The notes beneath the pieces are model-generated. The model saw only the letters and a program-made list of their open reading frames with translations. It did not search any database and had not been told where the DNA came from. A stretch of DNA of 64,000 bases from positions 1-64,000 of the forward strand of contig JANXZS010000093.1 of assembly GCA_025355385.1 (NCBI GenBank), in the 5' to 3' direction. This document shows positions 48,672-57,135 of the stretch, piece by piece. The stretch comes from Acidobacteriaceae bacterium (lineage in GTDB: Bacteria; Acidobacteriota; Terriglobia; Terriglobales; Acidobacteriaceae). Every line of letters begins with the position of its first letter. The first letter of the stretch is position 1. The position numbers were made by a program, and so were the translations under genes.

Positions 48672-50047
48672 CCCACTTCCTCCCAATGCCTGTCCATCTC
48701 CAAGCCCCCGCCGGAGAACGGCCTGACTCGCGAGGGCAAGGACTGATGAATGATCCTCTCAATGTATGTACGCGCTGCTCCGGGGGCTATGCGCTCCAGG
48801 CATTCTCCCGCAAATGCGAATAGCAACAGCTGTCGCGCAGAGCCTTCCTTTAGTCCGCGCGTGCGCAGGTAAAATAGAGCTTCCTCGTCTATCTGGCCAA
48901 TGGTCGCACCGTGTGTGCACTTGACGTCATCGGCGTAGATCTCCAATTGCGGCTTGGTGTCAATCTGTGCCGAATCAGAAAGTAGAAGATTGCGATTCGT
49001 CTGCTTGGCGTCTGTCTTTTGTGCATCCTTGTGGACGATGATGCGGCCATGGAAAACACCGTGCGCCTCTCCATCAAGAATGCCGTTGTAAAACTGCCTG
49101 CTGCTGCAGTGCGGACTCGCGTGCTCCAGCAGCATGTAGTTATCCATGTGCTGATGGCCATCGCCTATAAACAGGCCATTGATCAGGCACTCTGCTCCCT
49201 CGCCTGATAGCACGGGATGAATGTTGTTGCGCACCAGCGCGCCGCCCGTCAATACGGAATGGGATCTCACATTGGCGTTGCGCGCCGCTTGAATGCGCAG
49301 AGTCGAAACATGAAACGCCTCCCGGTTCTCCCGCTCGATCATGTGATGCGAAAGCACCGCATTTTCCTGGGCTACCAACTCGGTCACGACATTCGAGAAG
49401 AAGATCCCCTCGGCCAGCGAGACATGTTCTTCTACGATGTCCACCTGCGTGTCCGGTTCGGCGATTAGTAAATTTCGCGGATGAGCCATCAATGGTTCGC
49501 CTGCACCGATGAATACAAACAGCAAGTGGAGAGGCGCTTCCACCACGGTACCCTTGGCGATGCGAACGTACGCGCCGTCCTCGAGGAACGCAGTGTTCAG
49601 GCAGCAGAAGGAATCCCGCTGCGTGTTGAGATAGCGGCCCAGGTGTGGGTTTAGTGTTTCTGGATTGCGCGCCAGCGCACCGGCCAGGCTGCCCGCTTCG
49701 ACCGCTGGCGGGCAGGACGCTTTGTCTGAAAGCTCCGGCTCGAAATGTCCATTCACAAACACTAACCTGCACGCCGCCCCGGGTATGCGGAAAGGTTGAA
49801 GCTCTTCCATTGTCAACCGGGAATTGCCAGCGGCCGCCGCAGCGAAGGATCCGCGAGCGATGGCTGCCACATTCGTAAACCGCCAGTCCTCATCCTTGGT
49901 CGTAGGAAAGCCTGCATCGCAAAAGCGTGCAAATGCGTCTCGCCGCATCGAGCGCAGCCAGTCAGGCTGCCGGATAGTGCGCTGCTCGAGCTCGCGAAAC
50001 GCTTCGACGTAGCTGCCCAGCTCTGCGACCTGTGTAACTGCAGCCAT
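48668..50047 (-). CDS. sufD: Fe-S cluster assembly protein SufD
   Basis: A 459-residue partner of SufB in the SufBC2D scaffold. The right-handed beta-helix core and the C-terminal helix bundle are recognised by the order TKDEDWRFTNVAAI, GEAHGVFHGRIIVHKDAQKTDAKQTNRNLLLSD, KPQLEIYADDVKCTHGATIGQIDEEALFYLRTRG. The conserved His in KCTHGAT is present. A GGAGG box precedes the ATG. It lies ten bases after sufC and overlaps sufS by four bases. Confidence 0.95.
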   Translation of the reverse strand: MAAVTQVAELGSYVEAFRELEQRTIRQPDWLRSMRRDAFARFCDAGFPTTKDEDWRFTNVAAIARGSFAAAAAGNSRLTMEELQPFRIPGAACRLVFVNGHFEPELSDKASCPPAVEAGSLAGALARNPETLNPHLGRYLNTQRDSFCCLNTAFLEDGAYVRIAKGTVVEAPLHLLFVFIGAGEPLMAHPRNLLIAEPDTQVDIVEEHVSLAEGIFFSNVVTELVAQENAVLSHHMIERENREAFHVSTLRIQAARNANVRSHSVLTGGALVRNNIHPVLSGEGAECLINGLFIGDGHQHMDNYMLLEHASPHCSSRQFYNGILDGEAHGVFHGRIIVHKDAQKTDAKQTNRNLLLSDSAQIDTKPQLEIYADDVKCTHGATIGQIDEEALFYLRTRGLKEGSARQLLLFAFAGECLERIAPGAARTYIERIIHQSLPSRVRPFSGGGLEMDRHWEEVG

Positions 50048-50057
50048 GCATTTCCTC

Positions 50058-50822
50058 CTACAGTGCTCCGGTCGTAACCGGTTCTATCCAGCCGTAACCC
50101 TTGTTCTCGAGTTCCAACGCCAGTTCCGGCCCACCAGATCGAATCATCCGGCCGTTTGCCAGCACGTGTACAAAGTCCGGGACAATATAATCCAGCAGCC
50201 TCTGATAATGAGTTACAAGCACAATCGCGCGATCCGGGCTGCGCATCGCGTTCACTCCCGCGGCCACAACCTTGAGCGCATCGATATCCAGGCCGGAGTC
50301 GGTTTCATCCAGAATTGCAAGCTTAGGTTCGAGCACCGCCATCTGCACAATCTCGTTCCGCTTCTTCTCACCACCGGAAAACCCTTCGTTCACCGAGCGA
50401 CTCTGGAAGCGCTCCTCCATCCCCAACAGGCGCATCTTCTCGCGCAGCACAGGAAGAAAGTCGATAGCGTCCAGCTCCTCTTCGCCTCGGTACTTACGCT
50501 GAGCATTCAGCGCCGCCCTTAGAAAATACGCATTGCTGATTCCCGCAACTTCAATCGGGTATTGAAAGGCCATGAAGAGACCCTCGCAGGCTGCTTCCTC
50601 CGCCTTCATCGCCAACAAGTCTTTCCCGTTGAACTGCACCTCACCCTGGGTAACCTCATAAGTCTCACGCCGTGCCAGCACTTGCGCCAGCGTGCTCTTG
50701 CCCGATCCATTCGGTCCCATGATCGCGTGTATCTCGCCAACGCCGACCGTCAGGTCAATCCCCTTCAGAATCTCCTGATGATTGATACTCGCGTGTAGAT
50801 TGCGGATTTCCAGCATGCCCAT
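50058..50822 (-). CDS. sufC: Fe-S cluster assembly ATPase SufC
   Basis: ABC-type ATPase of the SufBC2D complex, 254 residues. Walker [10 protein letters not shown], the [11 protein letters not shown] signature and Walker [13 protein letters not shown] followed by the switch histidine in [10 protein letters not shown] are all present. It has no membrane domain, as expected. ATG 50822 follows GGGGTAAAG; a second ATG lies two codons on. The sufB frame, as read here, runs 68 bp into sufC. Confidence 0.96.
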   Translation of the reverse strand: MGMLEIRNLHASINHQEILKGIDLTVGVGEIHAIMGPNGSGKSTLAQVLARRETYEVTQGEVQFNGKDLLAMKAEEAACEGLFMAFQYPIEVAGISNAYFLRAALNAQRKYRGEEELDAIDFLPVLREKMRLLGMEERFQSRSVNEGFSGGEKKRNEIVQMAVLEPKLAILDETDSGLDIDALKVVAAGVNAMRSPDRAIVLVTHYQRLLDYIVPDFVHVLANGRMIRSGGPELALELENKGYGWIEPVTTGAL

Positions 50823-52278
50823 CTTTACCCCACGCTCCCTTCAGGCTGACGCTCAGCAGCTTTTGTGCCTCTACTGCAAACTCCATCGGCAACTCGCGGA
50901 AGACCTGCTTGCAGAACCCGTTGATAATCATCGAGACTGCTTCCTCAGCGGAAAGACCTCGCTGCCGCAGGTAGAAAATCTGGTCCTCGCCAACCTTTGA
51001 CGTGGATGCCTCATGCTCCATCTGCGCGCTGCCATTCCTTACTTCGATGTAAGGGAAGGTGTGCGCACCACATTTGTCGCCGATCAACAATGAGTCGCAT
51101 TGGGTATAGTTCCGCGCTCCCGTTGCACCCTTCATGATCTTGACCTGTCCGCGATAAGTATTCTGCCCAAACCCGGCGGAGATACCCTTGGCTACCACCG
51201 TGCTGCGGGTGTTCTTCCCGATGTGAATCATCTTTGTCCCGGTATCGGCCTGCTGATAATTGTTAGTCAGCGCAACCGAGTAGAACTCGCCTATCGAGTT
51301 ATCCCCTATTAATATGCAGCTGGGATACTTCCATGTGATCGCGGATCCCGTCTCCACTTGCGTCCATGAGATCTTCGAATTCTTCCCCAGGCATTTACCG
51401 CGCTTCGTAACGAAGTTGTAAATGCCGCCCTTACCCTGCTTGTCACCTGGATACCAGTTCTGCACTGTCGAATACTTGATCTGGGCATAGTCGAGCGCAA
51501 CCAGTTCCACAACCGCCGCGTGCAACTGGTTCTCATCCCTTACCGGCGCGGTACAGCCTTCCAGGTAACTCACAGATGCGCCTTCTTCCGCGATAATCAG
51601 GGTTCGCTCGAACTGCCCCGTGTCCGCCGCGTTGATGCGGAAGTAGGTCGATAGTTCCATCGGGCAGCGCACACCCTTAGGCACATACACAAAGGATCCG
51701 TCGCTGAATACCGCGGCGTTCAATGTGGCGAAAAAGTTATCGGTATAGGGAACAACCGATCCGAGATACTTTTCGATCAGCGCCGGATGCTTGCGCACGG
51801 CTTCTGAAAACGAGCAGAAGATAACGCCCTTCTCCGCCAGCTTTTCCTTGAAGGTCGTCGCTACCGAGACGCTGTCGAATACCGCATCCACTGCCACACC
51901 CGATAGCCGCTTCTGCTCTCCGAGTGAGATACCCAGTTTTTCGTAGGCCTTCAAGATCTCCGGGTCAACTTCGTCCAGGCTCGTGCGACCCGGCTTCTGC
52001 TTCGGCGCCGAGTAGTAAACAATATTCTGATAATCAATGGGGGGGTACTTGATGTGCGCCCACTTCGGCTCAGACTGTGACCGTTCGAGCGAGACCCAGT
52101 GGCGATACGCTTTTAGCCGCCACTGCAGCATGAATTCCGGCTCTTCTTTCTTGGATGAGATTAGCCGGACAACATCCTCGTTCAACCCCTTCGGGATCCT
52201 GTCCTCGTCAACCTCGGTAATAAAGCCCCACTTATATTCCTGATCGGTAAAATCCTGGATAGTGTTTGCAGTAGTCAT
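50755..52278 (-). CDS. sufB: Fe-S cluster assembly scaffold SufB, probable 3' frameshift
   Basis: Main scaffold of the SUF system. The core is complete: [55 protein letters not shown], the cysteine in [22 protein letters not shown], and [12 protein letters not shown]. The ATG at 52278 overlaps the rrf2 stop as ATGA. After SVSL the frame reads [14 protein letters not shown] and runs 68 bp into sufC. Adding one base there gives EGSVG and a TAA at 50825-50827, the normal SufB ending. So either a one-base deletion or a sequencing error is likely; the protein core is unaffected. Confidence 0.93.
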   Translation of the reverse strand: MTTANTIQDFTDQEYKWGFITEVDEDRIPKGLNEDVVRLISSKKEEPEFMLQWRLKAYRHWVSLERSQSEPKWAHIKYPPIDYQNIVYYSAPKQKPGRTSLDEVDPEILKAYEKLGISLGEQKRLSGVAVDAVFDSVSVATTFKEKLAEKGVIFCSFSEAVRKHPALIEKYLGSVVPYTDNFFATLNAAVFSDGSFVYVPKGVRCPMELSTYFRINAADTGQFERTLIIAEEGASVSYLEGCTAPVRDENQLHAAVVELVALDYAQIKYSTVQNWYPGDKQGKGGIYNFVTKRGKCLGKNSKISWTQVETGSAITWKYPSCILIGDNSIGEFYSVALTNNYQQADTGTKMIHIGKNTRSTVVAKGISAGFGQNTYRGQVKIMKGATGARNYTQCDSLLIGDKCGAHTFPYIEVRNGSAQMEHEASTSKVGEDQIFYLRQRGLSAEEAVSMIINGFCKQVFRELPMEFAVEAQKLLSVSLKGAWGKDGHAGNPQSTREYQSSGDSEGD

Positions 52279-52754
52279 TGAAGCCTTCCTGATCCGAGGG
52301 TTATTGCGGTAAGCACGTTTGCGTGGCTGGGCGCCCGGGTCCCCAGCCGCAACGAAGTTGTGAGATCGGAAAGAGTGATGCCCTCCAGCGTCTGCTGCAG
52401 GGCTCGACTGATTACGTGGGAGTTGTGCTGCACCCCGCAGATGCCTTCGAGTCCGCAATAGCCGGGCGCAGTCGCGCACTCAGTGAAACCAATCGGACCT
52501 TCAAGCGATTCGACAATCTCTGCCACGGAAATCTGCGACGGGGCACGTGCTAGCGTGTAACCACCCTTGACGCCGCGGTACGAAATTAGAAGCTTTTGGT
52601 CGAGCAGCGCTTTCAGAATCTTAACCACCGTCGCCGCGGGAAGCTGCGTGGCCACGACCAGTTCACGCGTTGTATGCAGCGCGGCCTTTGGATGGCTGCC
52701 AACATACTGCATGACAACTAGGCCGTAATCAGTCAGTTTATTCAGTCTGAACAT
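52275..52754 (-). CDS. sufR: Rrf2-family Fe-S regulator of the suf operon
   Basis: A 159-residue winged-helix repressor from the ATG at 52754. The helix-turn-helix is in [23 protein letters not shown], the wing in [12 protein letters not shown], and three cysteines at 93, 100 and 106 ([14 protein letters not shown]) form a likely Fe-S ligand set as in IscR/SufR. It is the first gene of the operon and overlaps sufB by four bases, so it probably represses its own operon when Fe-S supply is adequate. A palindromic candidate operator lies just upstream. Confidence 0.88.
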   Translation of the reverse strand: MFRLNKLTDYGLVVMQYVGSHPKAALHTTRELVVATQLPAATVVKILKALLDQKLLISYRGVKGGYTLARAPSQISVAEIVESLEGPIGFTECATAPGYCGLEGICGVQHNSHVISRALQQTLEGITLSDLTTSLRLGTRAPSHANVLTAITLGSGRLQ

Positions 52755-52763
52755 AGTGGCTCG

Positions 52764-52824
52764 GCTCACAACTCGAAATCTATACTAGACAAGTATAGGT
52801 TTAAAGGTACCATGGGTTGTGAGC
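52764..52824 (-). promoter_or_regulatory. nested inverted repeats, candidate operator of the suf operon
   Basis: The inner palindrome CTATACT-agaca-AGTATAG (52780-52798) is a perfect 7-bp dyad, of the size Rrf2 proteins bind. It lies inside an outer perfect 9-bp inverted repeat GCTCACAAC (52764-52772) / GTTGTGAGC (52816-52824). The inner repeat on the minus strand contains TATACT, a plausible -10 box, so a bound regulator would block the promoter. Located 10-70 bp upstream of the rrf2 start. Confidence 0.62.
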
Positions 52825-53228
52825 AAAAATCAAACGCCGTTGCCAGCCGACCGGCGAAGGGTACTCTTAATGACGACTTTGGCGAACGATAGCGCGAATT
52901 TGCGAAGTTTATAGCCCTCATTAGAAATAGTGATGGGCAGGGAATAGGGCCACGGTGGGTGCGGTCTCCTCCCGAAATATCCCATTGTTGATTGGCTCAA
53001 AAGCTGGCGTCGTAGGCAAGCACTTAAATCTTCCATAAGCACTTGATCCAGCGACGACATCCCTTCATAATGTTGATAATCAAGTAAGAGATGTTTGTCC
53101 TCCTGCAACTGCAGCATTGCTAGATACGCTCTCAGCACCTTGACGCATACATCTGCAACAGTCCGGAATTACGAATACTTGCTCGCGTGAAGAAACGCCG
53201 TCTTCACCGGAATTTGGAGACCATACGC
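52825..53228. other. intergenic region between suf operon and TonB receptor gene
   Basis: A gap of about 400 bp. A minus-strand open frame of 102 codons (52830-53138) has no recognisable domain and lies across the expected upstream region of the suf promoter, so I do not call it a gene. The right end should hold the receptor promoter; GGAG at 53216 is its ribosome-binding site. Confidence 0.3.
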
Positions 53229-56200
53229 ATGCAGTCACCCCGCAAACTTCTTGTCTTCGTGTTAGGTCTTGCCTCGTGCAGCCTCGGATGGTCGCAGACC
53301 TCCCTGACCTCCCTTCGGGGAACAGTTACAGATCCATCGGGTGCGGTCGTATCCAACGGTGAAGTATCCCTGGAAAACCCCTCAAACGGTTTCAAGGTGT
53401 CAAAGGTCGCCAATGCTGAAGGTGAATACCAGTTTCAGCAGATAGTGCCCGGCACCTACACAATCACGGCCAAGGCCGTCGGCTTTGGAGAGCAATCCAA
53501 GAAGGCGGAGCTCCTCGTAAATCAGCCTGCCACCGTAAACTTCCACTTATCCGTCCAGTCCGCTTCCACCACGGTGGATGTAAGCGCAGAAGCGCAAACC
53601 TTGAATACCACGGATGCCACCATCGGCAACTCGATGAACAATGCGATGATTCAGGCGCTCCCCGCGGAGGGTAGAAATGTGCCCGATCTGCTCAGCCTTC
53701 AGCCCGGCGTCCTCTACCTGGGACGAGGCATTGACCAGGGGTCCGATAGCCGCACCGGCTCTGTAGCGGGTGCCCGCTCGGATCAAACCAATGTGACCCT
53801 CGACGGCCTTGACGATAACGATCAGGAAGCAGGCTTCGCGTTCACCGGCGTTCTTCGCTCCACGCTGGATTCTATCCAGGAGTTCCGTGTAACCACCACA
53901 GGCGCAAATGCGGATGCCGGCCGTTCTTCGGGCGGACAGGTGAGCATGGTAACCAAGAGCGGTACAAACCAATTTCACGGTAGCGTCTACGAATACAATC
54001 GCAACACCTTCACCGTCGCCAACGACTGGTTTAATAAAGGTGCTCAGAAAAGCAGTGGCCAGGCAAATGTTCCCGGCAAGCTCATCCGCAACACATTCGG
54101 CGGCGCGGTCGGTGGACCAATCAAGAAGGATAAAGTCTTCTTCTTCGCAAACTATGAAGGCCAGCGAACAGCAGAAAATAAGCAGGTGAGCCAAATTGCT
54201 CCCACTGCGTCCTTCAAGGCGGGGAACATCAGTTACCCCAGCGGTGGCTCGAACGTCACTTTAAGCCCTGATCAAATCGCCGCGATGGATACCGAGCCGA
54301 ACGGGCAAAACTGCACCTTCTACGCAACCTGCGCGAATCCCGGCGTGAACCCCGCCGTGCTCGCCTATCTCAACCAGTATCCAACCGCCAACGGCTCCGC
54401 CCTCGGTGACGGCCTCAACCTCGGCTCCTATAGCTTCTCCTCGCCACACCCGGGATCCCTCAACACCTCAATCGTCAAGTTCGACTACCAGATCAAGCCG
54501 GGCAATCAGATCTTCGTCCGCGGCAACCTGCAGAAGGATAGGCAGGCCGGGGCCCTGCAATTTCCAGGGCAGCCAGCATCGACGTCGCTCATCGATAACA
54601 CCAAGGGGGTTGCCGTCGGGGACACCTGGGCCATCACCCCGAATCTCATCAACGATATCCGTTACGGTTATACTCGCCAGGGGTTCAGTGACCGCGGAAC
54701 CGGAAAAGGCGCCTATGTGATTTTCCGCTTCTTGAGCCAGTTCGATGCAGAAACCCGAAGCAGCGTCGTCCATGTACCGGTGCAGAACGTGATCGACAAC
54801 GTCAGCTACACCAAGGGGAAACATACCGTTGCCGGGGGCGGCAACTGGCGTCTCATTAATAACAATCGTGGCTCGGATACGAACTCGTTCAGTTCGGGCA
54901 ATACAAACATTTATTGGATCAATACCGGCGGCTCGATAGCCGGACAGGGAACCGCGCTCGATCCAGCTACTCAGGGTTTTCCTACGGTGGACGATGGCTT
55001 CTCTACGTCGTACAGCGTCGCCATCGGAGCTCTCGTTGGCCTCGTTCCGCAGACCAGCGGTCAGTACAATTTCTCTGTCTCCAAAGACGGCAAGACCGGC
55101 GACACCCTGTCCCAGGGTGCCTTCGTTAATAGAAACTTCAAGGCCAACGAGCTTGAATACTTTCTACAGGATTCGTGGCGCGTGCGCCCCAATTTAACCG
55201 TCACCTACGGTCTACGCCAAACCATTCTCCAGGCTCCGTACGAAACTAACGGCCAGCAGATCGCGCCTACTATCAACATGCGCAAATGGTTTGAAACCCG
55301 CGCCGCGGGCGCACTGAAGGGCGTCACCACGCAGCCCGACATCAACTTCGCCGCTTCCGGACAGGCTCGAGGATTGAAGCCTTACTGGGACACGCAGAAG
55401 AATGCCATCGCACCCCGCATCGCGGTTGCGTATTCCCCCACCCCGCTTACCTCGATCCGTGCCGGATTCGGGATGAATTACGACCACTTCGGCCAGGGTA
55501 TCGTAAACACCTTTGACCAGAATGGATCCTTCGGCCTGAGCACTAGCCTCTCCAATCCGGCCGGAGCATATTCGGTGGACAGCTCTCCACGCTTTACCGG
55601 CATTCACGACGTCCCCACGCTGCAAGGCGTCAACATCCCTTCCGTCATCACCTACCCCTACACGCCACCCAATGATGTCAACACGGGCTTCGCAATTACC
55701 TGGGGAATCGACGACCACCTCAAGACGCCTTATGCCGAGACGGTAGACTTTTCCGTCCAACAGCAACTGCCTAGCGGCTTCATCATGGAAACGGCCTATG
55801 TCGGCCGCTTCGGCCACCATCTGATGCAACAGCTCGATCTGGCCCAGCCGCTCAACCTGGTTGACCCCCAATCCGGCTTGAGCTACTTTCAGGCAGCCAC
55901 CCTGCTCTCGAAGGCCGTAGACGCAAATGGCGGAGACTCAACCGCCAGCGTCGCAGCCATCCCGTACTTCGAAAACCTGTTCCCCTGGTGGGCATCGGGT
56001 GGTATGAGCGCCACCCAAAACATCTATAGCCAGGTCTGGGCGAATAACCGCGGCAACGAGACTACGGGCCTTGCGGATCTTGACGCATTTTGCGAATTCT
56101 ACAACGCAGGGTGCGGACCGAACATCGACGGGAACGGTGTACCCCAGCCACGCTTCTACCACCGCCAGTTCTCATCTCTTTACGCCTGGTCGTCCATCGG

Positions 56201-57011
56201 CAACAGCAACTACCACGCGCTTCAGTTCACCTTGCGCCACGCCATGAGCCATGGCCTGCAACTGGATGCAAGCTATACCTTCTCTAAGTCGATTGACTTG
56301 GGTTCGGACACAGAGCGTACCGGCGAACTCAATGGTGGCGTAGGACGATCGAGCAATAGCGAAATCCTTAACGCGTTTAGTCCAAAGTTGAACCGTGGAA
56401 TCTCCGACTTCGATATTCGTAGCCTGGTTACCTTCAACTGGGTGTACCAACTACCCGTTGGCCATGGTCAAGCTCACCTGGCCTATGCAAACTTCCTCGT
56501 CAATGGCCTCCTTGGCGGATGGCAGTCGTCAGGACTGGGACGCTGGAGCAGCGGCCTGCCGTTCAGCATCGCGCAGAGCGGTTGGACCACAGACTGGCAG
56601 ATTGGATCGAACATGGTGCAGACGGGAAACATCAAGATGCGTAAGCACATCGACGCCGGCGGAAGTCCACAGGTCTTCGACAACCCCGATGCGATCAACA
56701 ATGGAATTTCCTCGGGAACACCCATACGCTTTCCGTATCCGGGGGAAGCGGGTCCGCGCAACAACTTCCGTGGCGATGGCTTCTTCGGCATCGACTCCGG
56801 CCTTGCTAAAAACTGGAACATTACCGAGCGGCAAGTCATCAAGTTTACGTGGGAAGTATTCAACGTCACTAACTCCGTTCGCTTTGATACCAACCCGCAA
56901 AGTGCAAACGGTGGTCTCACCACCCAGGCGCAAAACGGAGGCTTGGGCAAGTACGCCTCAACCCTGACTTCCCCGCGCGTTCAGCAATTCTCCTTGCGCT
57001 ACAGCTTCTAG
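53229..57011 (+). CDS. Oar-like TonB-dependent receptor with carboxypeptidase-regulatory domain
   Basis: A 1260-residue outer-membrane protein. Signal peptide (about 1-23, ending GWSQ), CarboxypepD_reg beta-sandwich (about 28-110; LRGTVTDPSGAVVSNGEVSLEN, GEYQFQQIVPGTYTITAKAVGF), plug domain (about 125-250) and a 22-strand-type barrel ending RVQQFSLRYSF with the C-terminal aromatic needed for Bam insertion. This large family is expanded in Acidobacteria and is thought to import oligosaccharides or peptides or to act in adhesion. The ATG at 53229 has a GGAGA box and gives a proper leader. The S9 peptidase follows on the same strand. Confidence 0.92.
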   Translation: MQSPRKLLVFVLGLASCSLGWSQTSLTSLRGTVTDPSGAVVSNGEVSLENPSNGFKVSKVANAEGEYQFQQIVPGTYTITAKAVGFGEQSKKAELLVNQPATVNFHLSVQSASTTVDVSAEAQTLNTTDATIGNSMNNAMIQALPAEGRNVPDLLSLQPGVLYLGRGIDQGSDSRTGSVAGARSDQTNVTLDGLDDNDQEAGFAFTGVLRSTLDSIQEFRVTTTGANADAGRSSGGQVSMVTKSGTNQFHGSVYEYNRNTFTVANDWFNKGAQKSSGQANVPGKLIRNTFGGAVGGPIKKDKVFFFANYEGQRTAENKQVSQIAPTASFKAGNISYPSGGSNVTLSPDQIAAMDTEPNGQNCTFYATCANPGVNPAVLAYLNQYPTANGSALGDGLNLGSYSFSSPHPGSLNTSIVKFDYQIKPGNQIFVRGNLQKDRQAGALQFPGQPASTSLIDNTKGVAVGDTWAITPNLINDIRYGYTRQGFSDRGTGKGAYVIFRFLSQFDAETRSSVVHVPVQNVIDNVSYTKGKHTVAGGGNWRLINNNRGSDTNSFSSGNTNIYWINTGGSIAGQGTALDPATQGFPTVDDGFSTSYSVAIGALVGLVPQTSGQYNFSVSKDGKTGDTLSQGAFVNRNFKANELEYFLQDSWRVRPNLTVTYGLRQTILQAPYETNGQQIAPTINMRKWFETRAAGALKGVTTQPDINFAASGQARGLKPYWDTQKNAIAPRIAVAYSPTPLTSIRAGFGMNYDHFGQGIVNTFDQNGSFGLSTSLSNPAGAYSVDSSPRFTGIHDVPTLQGVNIPSVITYPYTPPNDVNTGFAITWGIDDHLKTPYAETVDFSVQQQLPSGFIMETAYVGRFGHHLMQQLDLAQPLNLVDPQSGLSYFQAATLLSKAVDANGGDSTASVAAIPYFENLFPWWASGGMSATQNIYSQVWANNRGNETTGLADLDAFCEFYNAGCGPNIDGNGVPQPRFYHRQFSSLYAWSSIGNSNYHALQFTLRHAMSHGLQLDASYTFSKSIDLGSDTERTGELNGGVGRSSNSEILNAFSPKLNRGISDFDIRSLVTFNWVYQLPVGHGQAHLAYANFLVNGLLGGWQSSGLGRWSSGLPFSIAQSGWTTDWQIGSNMVQTGNIKMRKHIDAGGSPQVFDNPDAINNGISSGTPIRFPYPGEAGPRNNFRGDGFFGIDSGLAKNWNITERQVIKFTWEVFNVTNSVRFDTNPQSANGGLTTQAQNGGLGKYASTLTSPRVQQFSLRYSF

Positions 57012-57135
57012 ATCGATCCCTACTCGTCTGTCAACGCTACCGGAGGCTGGCAGACAAGTCTGTCTCGATCCAAGGGCTCTTCATCCCTGGCATCTTGATC
57101 TATCTTCTCTCGCAACTGGACTATCCGGCTCAACC

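Noticed and set aside
52830-53138. 102-codon minus-strand open frame between suf operon and TonB receptor gene
   Set aside because: No domain, no good ribosome site, and it would lie directly upstream of the suf promoter region; coding cannot be supported.
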